Below are positions 1 through 10,903 of a stretch of DNA of 64,000 nt, piece by piece. Within the stretch, counting starts at the first letter, position 1. Each line of letters starts with the position of its first letter. Source of the DNA: Pleurodeles waltl (taxonomy: Eukaryota > Chordata > Amphibia > Caudata > Salamandridae); the NCBI RefSeq assembly GCF_031143425.1, contig NC_090440.1, positions 336,167,844-336,231,843 of the forward strand, in the 5' to 3' direction. The notes below the pieces were generated by a model that saw nothing but the letters and a program-made list of their open reading frames with translations, was not told the origin of the DNA and searched no databases. Made by a program: the position numbers and the translations under genes.

Positions 1-1113
1 TTTGACTTGCTAATACTAGCAAATTCAAAACTGCTATAGCTCAGCTGAAATGTTTCCTTTGAGACTTTTGCATGGCTTCTCATGATGCACCCTTCCTATG
101 CTAACAATGAAAATATATATTTTTTATTCTAATTAACTACTTGACCTGCTTTGGAATCTCACATTTGCTCAACTAATATTACAACTTGCTTCTTTATGAA
201 CAGGCTTCTAGTGTAAAGATGTGTTAGAAAGGAGATGACATAATGTAATTATATCTAAAATTTACATGGCCATTCTTTCTTTAGGAGACTCAGGCAACTA
301 TGAAGATTTTGAGATGTTTCATTGCAGTTGAGAAGTTATTTTAAACAAATTAGGTATTAAGAAGACTCTTTGTTAGAATTTACCATCTTGACATACATTG
401 TACCTGCCTCATGACTCTCTCATCTTCTCATTGGATGATTGCACACTTATCTCTGAAATAGTTAAAACTTTTGCATCATTGTACCTTGTATAAAAATGTC
501 CCAGAGAAGGAACAGGTTCACACGTTATGCCTTATGCCCACCCCAATCACTATCTGCTTGTTGCCCATTGTTCGCTGCTGAGATGTTCTCTCTTGTTGCC
601 TTCGCTGCCATATTCTCCTCATTTTGCTACTGAAAAGCCTTAGATGATAAACAGAATTTTCAGATGCTTGTTTTGCTATTTTATATTTTCTTTGTTGATA
701 CTCTCTGAATCATATGGTACTCTGTTGCTGAGCCTTGACTGCTCTTTTTATGAGAAAAGTCCTTTGGAGTTACTCGATTCCAATGTATCTTCCTGATTTA
801 GAAATATAGATTAGGGATATATTGATGGGACACACTTTCTGCTATGTTCTGTAACTTATGTTTGATTAATAAAGATAACACAAAATATCTGAGAACTAAC
901 AATTAATAAAACATCTAAAATGTGTTCACAATTCTCATTTTGACTCTCAAAAATTAAATCTGACTGAGTTGAGCTTTATAAAAGAACAGTTCTTTATTTC
1001 CCAGCTCATTTCAAAAGTATGCAGTGGAGTGTCCCAAGAGCTGCAGAGGTTTTATAAATGTTAGTGCTCAAATTTAGGGAGGTCTGTAGATAAAATGGAA
1101 GGGAGAAGACTGA
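1..1113. other. AT-rich region without recognised genes
   Basis: No coding region, splice-flanked exon or repeat family that I can name is visible. The base composition is AT-rich and differs from the GC-rich MITEs further right. It is probably old decayed repeat or intergenic sequence. Confidence 0.5.
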
Positions 1114-1278
1114 AGGCCAGATTTAGAACTCAGCTAATAAGTTACTCCGTCACCATAGTGGCAGATATCCTGGCCTCTGAAATCTAAATCCCATTATGTC
1201 CTATGTAATTACATTTTTCCGGATGAGATATCTGTCACAGTGATGGAGTAACTGGCTGTTGAGTTCTAAATCAGGCCC
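1114..1278. mobile_element. Palindromic MITE with TGA duplication
   Basis: The left end (AGGCCAGATTTAGAACTCAG) is mirrored by the reverse complement of the right end (GGGCCTGATTTAGAACTCAA). The similarity continues inward through GTTACTCC(A/G)TCAC and AGATATC, so the element is one long imperfect hairpin. It is flanked by TGA at 1111-1113 and 1279-1281. A 3-bp duplication with G-rich termini fits a Harbinger-type non-autonomous element. It has no coding capacity. Confidence 0.75.
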
Positions 1279-2863
1279 TGAGTTGTAGAGAGTGGGCAGT
1301 TCCCTGGGAGGACCACTATGCAATTGAGTATCACATCTTTGCCTAGGGTGCAGAACTAGGAGAACTTATGTGTCATAGTATGGCCTCCTCCATTTTTGCG
1401 TGCACAGTGTACAAAATGGATGCTATTGCCTGTGGGGAAAACAATGCCTAGGATGTGTAAAAATTTGCTGAAGAGAGCATCAAACTTGTAATGGGTGATG
1501 AGATCTGTGACGTCAGTAGCATAGTTCTACAAAATGTGTGTAGGAATGTGTGTAGGAAAGTACCCTTTTTCTTGGTATGGTTACCCCATTTTACTGCGTG
1601 TTGTCAGTGTGTTTGCCTGTATTCACTGGGACCCTGCTAACCAGGACCCCAGTGATTATGCTCTCTCCCTTCTAACTTGATAACACTGTTATTTTCACCC
1701 CACATTTGCATACTAGTGTCCCCATGTAAGCCTACAATATGGTACAGAGGTACCCAGAGCATTGGGGTACCAGGGGATCCCCATGGGCTGAAGCATGTTT
1801 TATGCCACCCATAGGGAGCCAGTACAAAGTGTTTTGCAGGGCTGCTGTTGCAGGCTATGTGGAAGTGTGTATGCCCCATTTTTTACAGCAGGTCACTGCA
1901 CCAGCTCATTGTAAGTCATCCCTAAGGCAGGCCCTCCAAGCCCAGAAGGCAGGGTGGAAGTACTTGTGTGTGAGGGCACCCTTGCATTAGTAGAGGTGCC
2001 CCCAAGAACTCCAGTTCCATTTTCATGGACTTCCTCAGTGCGGGGACGCTATTTTATGCATGTACTGGACATAGGTCACTACCTATGACCAGCTACATAA
2101 TGGTAACTCCGAACCTAGGCATGTTTGGCATCAACCATGCTGGAATCATACCCTAATACTGTTGCCAGTATTGGAAGTATGATTCCATGCACTTATGGAG
2201 CCCCTTAGAGGACCTCCAACATTGCTCCAACCAGCCTTCTGGTGTTTTCTCGGCAGCCCAAGCTGCTTCCACCCCTCAGACAGGTTTCTGCCCTCCTGCT
2301 TCCTGAACAGCTCAAGCCTAGGAAGGCAGAACAAATGATTTCCTTTGGGAGAGGAGGGTAACACACTCTTCCTTTGGAAATAGGTGTCACATGGTTTGGG
2401 AGGAGTAGCCTCCCCAAGCCACTGGCATGCTTTGATGGCCACATTTGGTGCCCTCTGCACATAAACCAGTCTACACAGGTTCAGAGACCTTTACTCTTTG
2501 CTCTGGCACAAAACTGGACAATGGAAAGCGGAGTGACCACACCCCTGCCCATCACTACCCAAGGGGTGGTGCCCAGACCTCTTCCAGAGGGTACCTGGGT
2601 TCTGCCATCTTGACTCCATGGTTGGCAGGGACCTCTGGGAGCATCTGAGTGCCAAGGTCAGGCATGTGATGCCAGAGCCCCCTCCTGATAGATAGTCACC
2701 TGGCTAGGTGACCAATCCCACTTTGAGGGCTAATTAGGGTCCTCAGATTTGGCTTGTAAGGTTCCAGCAGGACTCATCTACAACCTCTAGTTCAACTTCT
2801 AGTCACTGGAACTGAGACTGGACCCTCAAAGAACCGACAATCTGCATCCAGGAAGAAGACTCT

Positions 2864-3053
2864 GGGGGTTATTCCAACTTTGGAGGAGTGTTAATCCGTC
2901 CCAAAAGTGACGGTAAAGTGACGGATATACCACCAGCCGTATTACGAGTTCCATAGGATATAATGGACTCGTAATACGGCTGGTGGTAAATCCGTCACTT
3001 TTCCGTCACTTTTGGGACGGATTAACACCTCCTCCAAAGTTGGAATAACCCCC
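2864..3053. mobile_element. Near-perfect palindromic MITE in LTR A
   Basis: The 190 bases form an almost perfect hairpin. GGGGGTTATTCCAACTTTGG at the left is the exact reverse complement of the right end, and the arms continue through GGACGGATTAACACC-type sequence to a centre near 2950. TCT flanks both sides (2861-2863 and 3054-3056). The corresponding place in LTR copy B (about 7035) lacks the insert, which confirms the boundaries. The high arm identity suggests a young insertion. Confidence 0.85.
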
Positions 3054-4277
3054 TCTGTTTGCAAAATTGTTTCCACCACTCCTTCCAGCTTCTGCAACAT
3101 TTCCCCAGCTACGCATCCTCTGAGGGTGGCAAGCTTTCAGTCTGCATGAGAAGGAAGAAGGAATCTCCCTTGGAGTGAAGGAGTCACTCCCTTGCATCCG
3201 CAGGCACCAACTGCACTGATAACCGGCTGCGTGGATCTCCTTTCATCCTGAGCTGCATGAATACTGCACCACAGGTGGTGGTCCGGAGTAGTCCTCTTTG
3301 TCCAACTTTGGTGGAAATAAGCACTTGCCTTCTTACACAGGACAGTACCCCCGTGCACCACATCTCTTGCAGTTACAAGGCTTGTTTGTATCTCTGTTTA
3401 GGCTCCGTTTAGCCCCAGCACCCAGCACTCCTTCCTGTAATGCACAGCCAACTGTGTGCTTTTCCTGCGGCGTGGGCCCCTTCTTCAGTTATGCTGCATG
3501 GATTCTTCCGCCACTCCTGGTTCATTGTCCGGTAGGTCTCCTGTGTGGGCTGCCTGTTCTTCTTTGGACGCTCTGCCTTGTGGAGGGTCCCCCTAGCACT
3601 CCCCCCATGGATTGAGTACTCCTGGACCTTGCTGGCCCCCGGCAGCTCCACTTTTGCTCCACAATGACTCCTGCCTTTGCCAAGGCTTGTTGGTGGCTTT
3701 TTTCCTCACCACTGTCTGAATGCAATCAGCCATCCGGCATGGGACGTCAACTGCATACTCCAGGAACTCTTCACCTGCTCCCAGGCTGCATTCCTGACCG
3801 TCTTCGCCCTACCGTCAACCAACTCCTGCATCCGCAGCTGGGTGGGTAGTAGCTCCTACTCCTCCTAAACTTATGGACTTGGTACCCTTGTTCCACAGAT
3901 CTTCCTCTTCAGGAATCCACTTCTGGTTTCTTGCAGTCTTTTGTGGGTGTTGCATTTTGTTCATTTCCTTCCTTTTGGATGGTCTGGGGGAAATCTAGTA
4001 ATTTACTCCTTTCCTCCTGGTCATTAGAGGGCACAGTGGTACTTATGTTTGGGGTTTCCTAATACCCCTGTTTTCCCTCTACATATTGCACTTAGCTAGG
4101 AGGGAGTCCTGTGTTCGCATTTCATTTTTTTAGTATATGGTCTGGGCTCCCCCTACAGTCACTATTGTTTATTACTTTGTACACCTATTTCTGATTACTA
4201 GTGTATGTATCTAGTGTGTTACTTATCTCCTATTGGATGGGTTGCCTCTCTTGTACTTTTTGGTATTGTGTCACTAA

Positions 4278-4283
4278 AATAAA
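4278..4283 (+). promoter_or_regulatory. LTR polyadenylation signal
   Basis: AATAAA lies in the conserved context CAAAATAAAGT(A/G)CCTTTAT. The same signal is at 9097-9102 in copy B and 23672-23677 in copy C, so it is probably the retrotransposon's own polyadenylation signal. Confidence 0.55.
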
Positions 4284-4293
4284 GTGCCTTTAT

Positions 4294-4513
4294 AACATAA
4301 CATGTGTATTTGTAAAGCGCACGTTCACCCGCAGGCATCTTGGCGCTGAATAACAGATGTTTATTGTTACCCAACTCAATGGTACTCATTTTATCGACCT
4401 CAGAATTTTGGATGAAAGGCTGAGTGAACCTGCCGGGATTTGAACCTGTGACCATGAGGTCGAACACAGGCCCCTATAGTGGATGCATTAGTCCACTAAG
4501 CCACCAGACCCGG
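4294..4513 (-). mobile_element. tRNA-derived SINE, reverse strand
   Basis: Read on the reverse strand, it opens with a tRNA-like head. An A-box-like GTGGCTTAGTGGACTAATGC is followed by a B box, GGTTCAAATCCC. A conserved-looking body follows with GAGGTCGATAAAATGAGTAC. The insert splits the LTR sequence CCTTTATTTTTGTAACAC seen in copy B, leaving TTAT on each side (4290-4293 and 4514-4517) as a short duplication. It is RNA polymerase III-type non-autonomous DNA and encodes no protein. I cannot name the family. Confidence 0.75.
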
Positions 4514-4752
4514 TTATTTCTGTAACACTGTAACACTGAGTATATTCATTCATGTGTGAGTGCTGTGTGACCACAGTGGCACTGCATGAGCTTTACATGT
4601 CTCCTAGTTAAGTCTTGGCTGCTCATCCACAGCTAACTCTAGAGAGCCTGGCTTCTAGACACCACCTGCACTATACTAACAGGGGATAACTGGATCTGGT
4701 ATAATGTGTAAGTACCTTAGGTACCCACCACTCACCAGGCCAGCTTCCTACC

Positions 4753-5703
4753 TTGTGTATTATTGAGCATTAGTTGGAATGTGTGTTCAGTAGTTTAAAG
4801 GTGTATGCTAGTTAATGTAGTGTTTTTAAGGTTTTGTTTTGTGAGGATACTATTTGTACTATATGTGTGTTTGCTTGGTCTAAATGTTGATGTGATTGTG
4901 GGGATCACCAGACTGGGGTGCACATAGTTGAATATGACCTTGTATATGGCAGAGGAACATGGATTCTAGCTAAAGATCTTTCTTAGACCTAACAGACTCA
5001 AACAGATAATTCAACTTTCTCTGTCCCACATTTAGAGGTTTAAACAATCACTTTTATTCTCAGTACCCTATCTTTGGTGGCACTCCCACAGGTGGGACGT
5101 CCTGAGGAGTTTAAATAAATGGGGGAAAGGATGGAAGTGATATCACTTCTTGTAGAGGTGAATGCTGGATATTAATTGCCGCTGTGAGTCTTCTGTTCCG
5201 TAGAACAGATTAAACTTGGCTTGGAGATTCTTACAGATTCACAGGTGTAAATGTTATCTTTGAAAGGAAAGAAATCCAATCCTGAAGATTCTTGCTCCAG
5301 TGTTAAAACACTGACGTTTGAGAAAATGAGAGCAGCATTGGCTTATCATAGTCTATACTGCAAACACTATGATCAAATAGCTTTTTAATGGTGAAAAAAG
5401 GATGGATAAATGTATGGATAATTGACAGATCTATATATCAAAGGAAAGAAGGAAGAGTTTTGTTAAGAAAGGTAATACAATTTCTTTTACTCTCATTAGT
5501 GATACAATTCTAAATGAGGTTGCAGTGTAATTAGGGCAGCAAAAAGGGCCACCTATTAACAAAAAGCATAGGGCATTAGTCTCCTCTTGTGAAAGATAAA
5601 ATCCACACATCACTGCCAGTCATTTAATGCCAACTCCAAAGCGAAGCTGATGTAGCCTAGCAAAGAGAAAACACCACTTAAAGATAGTAACCTAGGGCAC
5701 TTC
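4753..5703. other. Spacer between LTR copies A and B
   Basis: No gene, exon or named repeat is visible here. The sequence is AT-rich with no long open frame on either strand. Confidence 0.5.
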
Positions 5704-7376
5704 TGTTGGAAAGTAGCCTCTTCCTAGCTTGATTACCCCCACTTTTGGCCTGTTTGTCAGTGGGTTTGACTTTTTCTACTGTGATCCTCCTAATCAGGAC
5801 CCCAGTAGTTATGCTTGCTCCCTTAAATATTGGTTGTTGCATACTGGTAACCCAGTATTTCACTAACAATTGGCATACTGGTGCCCCCTTCTAAGTCCCT
5901 AGTATATGGTACTTAGGAACCCAGGGCTTTGGGGGTCCAGGCGATCCCTATGAGCTGCAGTATTACTTTTGCTACCCATGGGGAGCCTATGCAAAGGCTT
6001 CTGCAGGACTGCCGTTTCAGCTTGCATGAAAAGGTGCATGTACCCTTTCACTGCCATTTACACTGCTCCAGGTCCCTCCAGCCCTGAGGGCTGGGTGCAG
6101 AGTACCTGTGTGTGAGGGCACCCCTGCACTAGAGGTCACCCCTGCACTAGCAGAGGTGCCCCCATGACCTCCAGGACCATTTTGACTGACTTTGTGAGTG
6201 TGGGGATGCCATTTTACGCTTGTACTGGACATAGGTCACTACCTATGTCAAGCCACGTAATGGTCACTCCGAACATAGGCATGTTTGGTATCAAACATTT
6301 AGAAATCATACCCCCAAGCTTTCTTTTGCAAGCATTGGTTGTATGATTATATGAACTCTGGGGGCTCCTTAGAGGACCCCCAGTACTGCCAATACAGCCT
6401 TCTGAGGTTTTCCAGGCAGCCCCTGCTGTTGCCACCTCTCAGGCAGGTTTCTGCCCTCCTGTTGCTCAAGCAGCTCAAGCCAGAGAAGGCAGAACAAAGC
6501 ATTTCCTTCGGGTGAGGTGTGTTACACCATCTCCATTTGGAAATAGGTGTTGCAGGCTTGGGAGGGGCAGCACCCCAAGCCACTGGAAATGCTTTGAAGG
6601 GCATATTTGGTGCTCTAGTTGCACAATCCAATCTACACCAGTTCAGAGACTCCCAGTCTCTGTTCTGGCACAAAACTGGACAAAAGAAAGGGAAGTGACC
6701 ACTCCCCTATCCATCACCACCCCGGAGCTTAGAGCTCCTCCAGAGGGTCCCTGAGTTCTGCCATCTTGGATTTAAGGTTGGCTGGGAACTTCGGGAGCAT
6801 CTGAATGGCCAGTGACGGCAGGTGATGTCAGAGCCCTCCCCTGATAGATGCTTACCTGATTAGGTGACCAATCCCCCTTTCAGGGTGATTTGGGGTCTCT
6901 CTTTTGGATCGTTCTTCAGATTCGGATTGCAAGACGCCAGCAGAAAAACCTCTGCATCCTCTACTTCACCTGTTCACAGAAAAAACTGCATCTGGACCCT
7001 CCAGGAACGCTACAAACTGCAACAAAGAAGCAAAGATGACTTCTGCGACATTGTATCTTCAGCTCCTGCCAGCAACTGCAACTGTTTTCCAGTCATGCAT
7101 CCTCAGAGGAGAGCCTGTCTTTAGCCTGCACCAGAATAGCACAGGAATCTCCCTTGGAGTGAAGGAGTCAATCCCCTGCTTCAGCAGGCACTTCAATGCA
7201 TCGACAACTAGCTGCATGGATTCCTGTCCTGAGGAGCTGCATGGATCCTGGATCACGGGTGGTGGACTGAAGTGGTCCCAATGGTCCTACTGTCCAACTT
7301 TGGTGGAGGTAAGAGCTTGCCTCCCCATGCAAGACAGTACCCCCGTGCAACACGTGTATTGCAGTTGCCAAGGCAT

Positions 7377-8158
7377 CAGTGGCGCCCCGTCATTTAGGGC
7401 GGAGGGGCCACTCACCCCCACCTTTTGCCCCTCATGAAGAGTGTCTGTCAGGCTGAACAAAGGTCAGCCTGACAGACACTCTCCATGTTTAGCTCAGGCA
7501 GCCAGGAGCAGACATGCGCGATTTGCACACACTCCTGGTTGCCGGAGCTGAACTTTGCTGGCCTGAGGAGGTCACAGCTCCTATGGGCGTGACCTCCTTG
7601 GCTCAGTAAAGGTGCCTCGAAGCCCTCCCCTGGGTCACGAGGAAAGCGTCACCAATTGACACTCTCCCTGGACGCTTCAGGTTTAAGCTCTGAAGTGCCC
7701 AGGGCGAGTGTCAATCAATGACACTTTGTCACAGAGTGGGGTGGGGTCAGAAGTCTCACTGACCCCATCTCACTCTGTGACGAGGCTTGGACTGCTGCCT
7801 TCCCTCATTGGCTGGAAGGCAGCAGTCCCAACCCTCCTGGGACCTGGAGGCTGAAGGTAAGTGTGAGTGTGTGAGTGTGTGTGTGTATGTGTGTGATGTT
7901 TTAAATTGAATGTTTGGTGCGCACATGCATGCTTGAGTGTTATGAGTGTTGTTAATGGATGTGCATGCGTGCGTGTGTAAGAATGAGTGTGTGTGATCTT
8001 TTAAAATGAATATTTGGTGCGTGCGTGCATGTTTGAATGGTATGAGTGTTGTTAATGGATGTGCGTGCGTGTGTGTCTGTGTGTGAAAGAATGAGTGTGT
8101 GTGTGTGCGTGCGTGTCCCGCCCGCCCCCCTCCCTCCTAAAGCTACCGGCTGCCATTG
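7377..8158. mobile_element. Non-autonomous hAT-type element
   Basis: The left end CAGTGGCGCCCCG and the right end CGGCTGCCATTG form short inverted repeats of the CAGTGGCG type typical of hAT transposons. The flanks are CAAGGCAT (7369-7376) and CAAGGCTT (8159-8166), an 8-bp duplication with one mismatch, the hAT family length. LTR copy A has the uninterrupted sequence CAAGGCTTGTTTG at the matching place. Internally there is a hairpin around 7439-7485 (AGAGTGTCTGTCAGGCTGA and its complement), further inverted repeats, and a GT-rich tandem block from 7860. It encodes no transposase. Confidence 0.75.
7860..8117. repeat. GT-rich tandem repeat inside the hAT MITE
   Basis: Two copies of a ~100-base unit, each containing TTTGGTGCG...TATGAGTGTTGTTAATGGATGTGC, are separated and flanked by (GT)n tracts. 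Open frames crossing this block are repeat artefacts. Confidence 0.7.
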
Positions 8159-10903
8159 CAAGGCTTGTTGGCATCCTTCCACAAAGTTCTTCGTGCACCT
8201 TGCAGCTCTGGCCCCTGCACTCTATCCTGCAACACACATCTTCCCAAGTAGTTCTCCGGCGGCGTAGGGAGCCTTTGTCATGGTGCTGTATGGGCCTTGT
8301 TTTGCACCTCCTTTGTCCCCATACTGTGGGACTCCTGTGCATGCTGCCTGGGCTTCTGTTGACTCTCTGAGTTGCTGAGAGCCCCCTCTAACTTCCCCTC
8401 CTGGGTAGACTCGGCTTGGTCCTTCCTGGTCCCGGTCAGCACCATTTTCCGCTAACCGCAAGCTTTGCGTGTGCCAAGGCTTGTTGGTGGAATCCAGCAA
8501 CGCAAACCAGACTGCAATCTTCCATCCGGCGTGGGACATCATCTGCACCAACCAGGGACCCGAATCCGTCCTCTTGGGTGCCATACTGACTGTTCTTGTT
8601 CACAGGTGGTTCTTCTTTAGCACCTTCTTTCGGGTTAGCAGGGGCTCCTGTTCTCCCTGGACGCTTCTGTGCTTATTGGAGTTGGTCCCCTTCTTCCACA
8701 GGTCTTCAGGTCCAGGAATCCACTGTTGGTGTCTTGCAGTCTCTTGTGGGTCTTGCATAGTCTTCTTTCTCATGTTTCTGTGTGTTCTGGGAAAGTAACT
8801 GTGTTTTACTCCTGATTTCCTGGGCCCTGGGGTGGGTCTAGTACTTACCTTTGGTGTTTTCTAGTACTCCCAGCACCCCGGTACACACTACACTTGCCTA
8901 GGGGGGAAACCAACATTCACATTCCACTTTCTTAGTATATGGTTTCTGTTCCCCCAGGCCCATTTCTAAATATTTTGATTTTCACTAATTGCACTGTTTT
9001 CTAACTATTTTTACACCTGTTTTCGCATACTAGTGTATATAATTTGTGTAGTACTTACCATAGTCACTATGGTAGTTTTGGAATTTGTGTCAGCAAAATA
9101 AAGTACCTTTATTTTTGTAACACTGAGGCCCTCATTATGACATTGACGGTAAATCCTGCTTACCGCCACGCTGACGGCGGCCAACATACTGCCGCAGTGG
9201 CGGATATCTGTTTGTCATATTTTGACACACACACACCAGTCCAACAGACTACTGCCACATAAACAAATCCACCAGACCAAAGGTCAGTGCTAAAGTGGTG
9301 ATACCAACACCCATACCGTTACGCCAACAAAACAATGGCTACCACATTATGACCCACGAATCACCACAGCAGACATTCAACAGCAGTAAACCATTGGCGG
9401 TACATACCACTGCGCTCAGAATGGACACCCACATACACTACATTTGGTCAATATCAAAAACACACACCTGACCCCCATACACACAACACACCCACACACC
9501 CGCACCACTATAAAACACACACACACAATTCCCACAACCCCTACAAACACCAATTGCTACCAGGAGACTGAGAAGAAGAGAACAGAGACAACTAGACACA
9601 CACATCACTCACAGCCATACTTCCCTCATGCACCCACTACATTACTCAACACACTCTCACCAACACACATCACACAACACCCTTGGCACCACAAAAGCAC
9701 CCCCGTTGAGGAGGAGTTAAGGATCATGGTGGAGGAAATTGTCAGGGTAGAGCCACAGCACTTTGGAGCACAAGTACAGCAGATTTCCATTGCAAGGAAG
9801 ATGGAGCTATGGCGGAGAATCATGGACAGGGTCAACGCCGTGGGACAGCACCCAAGAACAAGGGACGACATCAGGAAGAGATGGAACAACCTATGGGGGA
9901 AGGTGCGTTCCATTGCAGCAAGGCACCAGCTCACCATACACAGGACTGGCAGTGGACCCCCACCTCCTCCCCCACAGCTCACAGCATGGGAGGAGCAAGT
10001 CTTGACAATACTGCATCCTGAGGGACATGCAGGAGTAGCCGTCAAACTGGACACTAGTAAGTCACATTTTCTACCTATCACCTCCTTCTTACCTGCATGC
10101 CATCTCACACCCTCACCCTCACCCTATCACTCCACTCTACCCCACACACTGCACCTACACATATGACTAACCCCAATGCCAAGCCATACATGCCATACCA
10201 ATGCATGGACACCCCTCCCAGCCCAGCATGGACACCCGTCACCAAAGCATGCACAGCATAGGGAAACTAACATACCCACAATACATCACCATACACAAGT
10301 AAAAGCTGGCAGGGCAACACCAACTGTAGAGGGGAATCCAGGGTTGTACACTATATCACACTCATGAACCATAATACATCAATTACATTCCCACAGCTAC
10401 CCCAGCCAATAACAGTGGAGAGAAGGTGCCACCACTATCCAGTCCCCCAACAGAAGATGCCCCCAGTGATGACAGTAACTCTGGACTTCAAGATCTGGAG
10501 GACCTACCTGTCCCATCAAGGACCACTGGACAGCCGGTCACCCAAGCACACTTACAGTCCACCACAGAGCCTCCCCATCAGGATCCAACATCACAGCACC
10601 CACCCAGCATACCCACAGCTCTGTCCCCAGGGCACATCAATCAGCAGTGTGCCCACCTGTACAGTGACCCCACGCCACACATCGCCCCGAAGACAATCAG
10701 GGAGCTAGGGTTAGTGGCAGTGGGCACTCCCATTCAGGGAACAGGAGCCTAGGCCAAGAGGGACACTGGGAGGACTGCTGTGCAACAAGGGGAGGACAGG
10801 ACCAGGGAACCGACTCTCCAGGAGGCACCCTCCGAGATCCTGGGAGGCTAACATCATTCCCAGGATAGGATGGGCCAGATCCTTGACAACCTGCAGGAGA
10901 ACA

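Larger units (their letters stand above)
1551..4752 (+). mobile_element. Long LTR, copy A (solo-like)
   Basis: This is one of three long copies of a ~3.2 kb repeat that begins TGT(A/T)GGAAAGTA and ends near CCAGGCCAGC(C/T)TC(C/T)TACA (others at 5704-17357 and 19952-24919). The TG...CA ends, the AATAAA signal at 4278-4283 near the 3' end, and the gag-like sequence that follows the copy at 19952 identify it as the LTR of a retrotransposon. Copy A has no internal coding region on either side, so it is probably a solo LTR. Its 3' end is eroded (CTTCCTACC). It carries a MITE at 2864-3053 and a SINE at 4294-4513. Open frames within it are short and not conserved between copies. Confidence 0.7.

Noticed and set aside
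4294..4513. Functional tRNA gene
   Set aside because: A- and B-box-like sequences exist, but the cloverleaf is incomplete and a SINE body follows. It is an insertion in the LTR.
6904..7437. 177-codon forward open frame
   Set aside because: It lies in the LTR (copy B). The same place in copies A and C is interrupted by stops and shifts, so it is chance openness.
7860..8117. CRISPR-like array or regulatory tandem array
   Set aside because: Two ~100-base units with GT microsatellite sequence in a eukaryotic MITE; no spacers and no cas genes.
9626..10108. 160-codon reverse open frame over Myb1
   Set aside because: It is antisense to the Myb/SANT exon, whose forward translation has clear domain motifs and splice sites.
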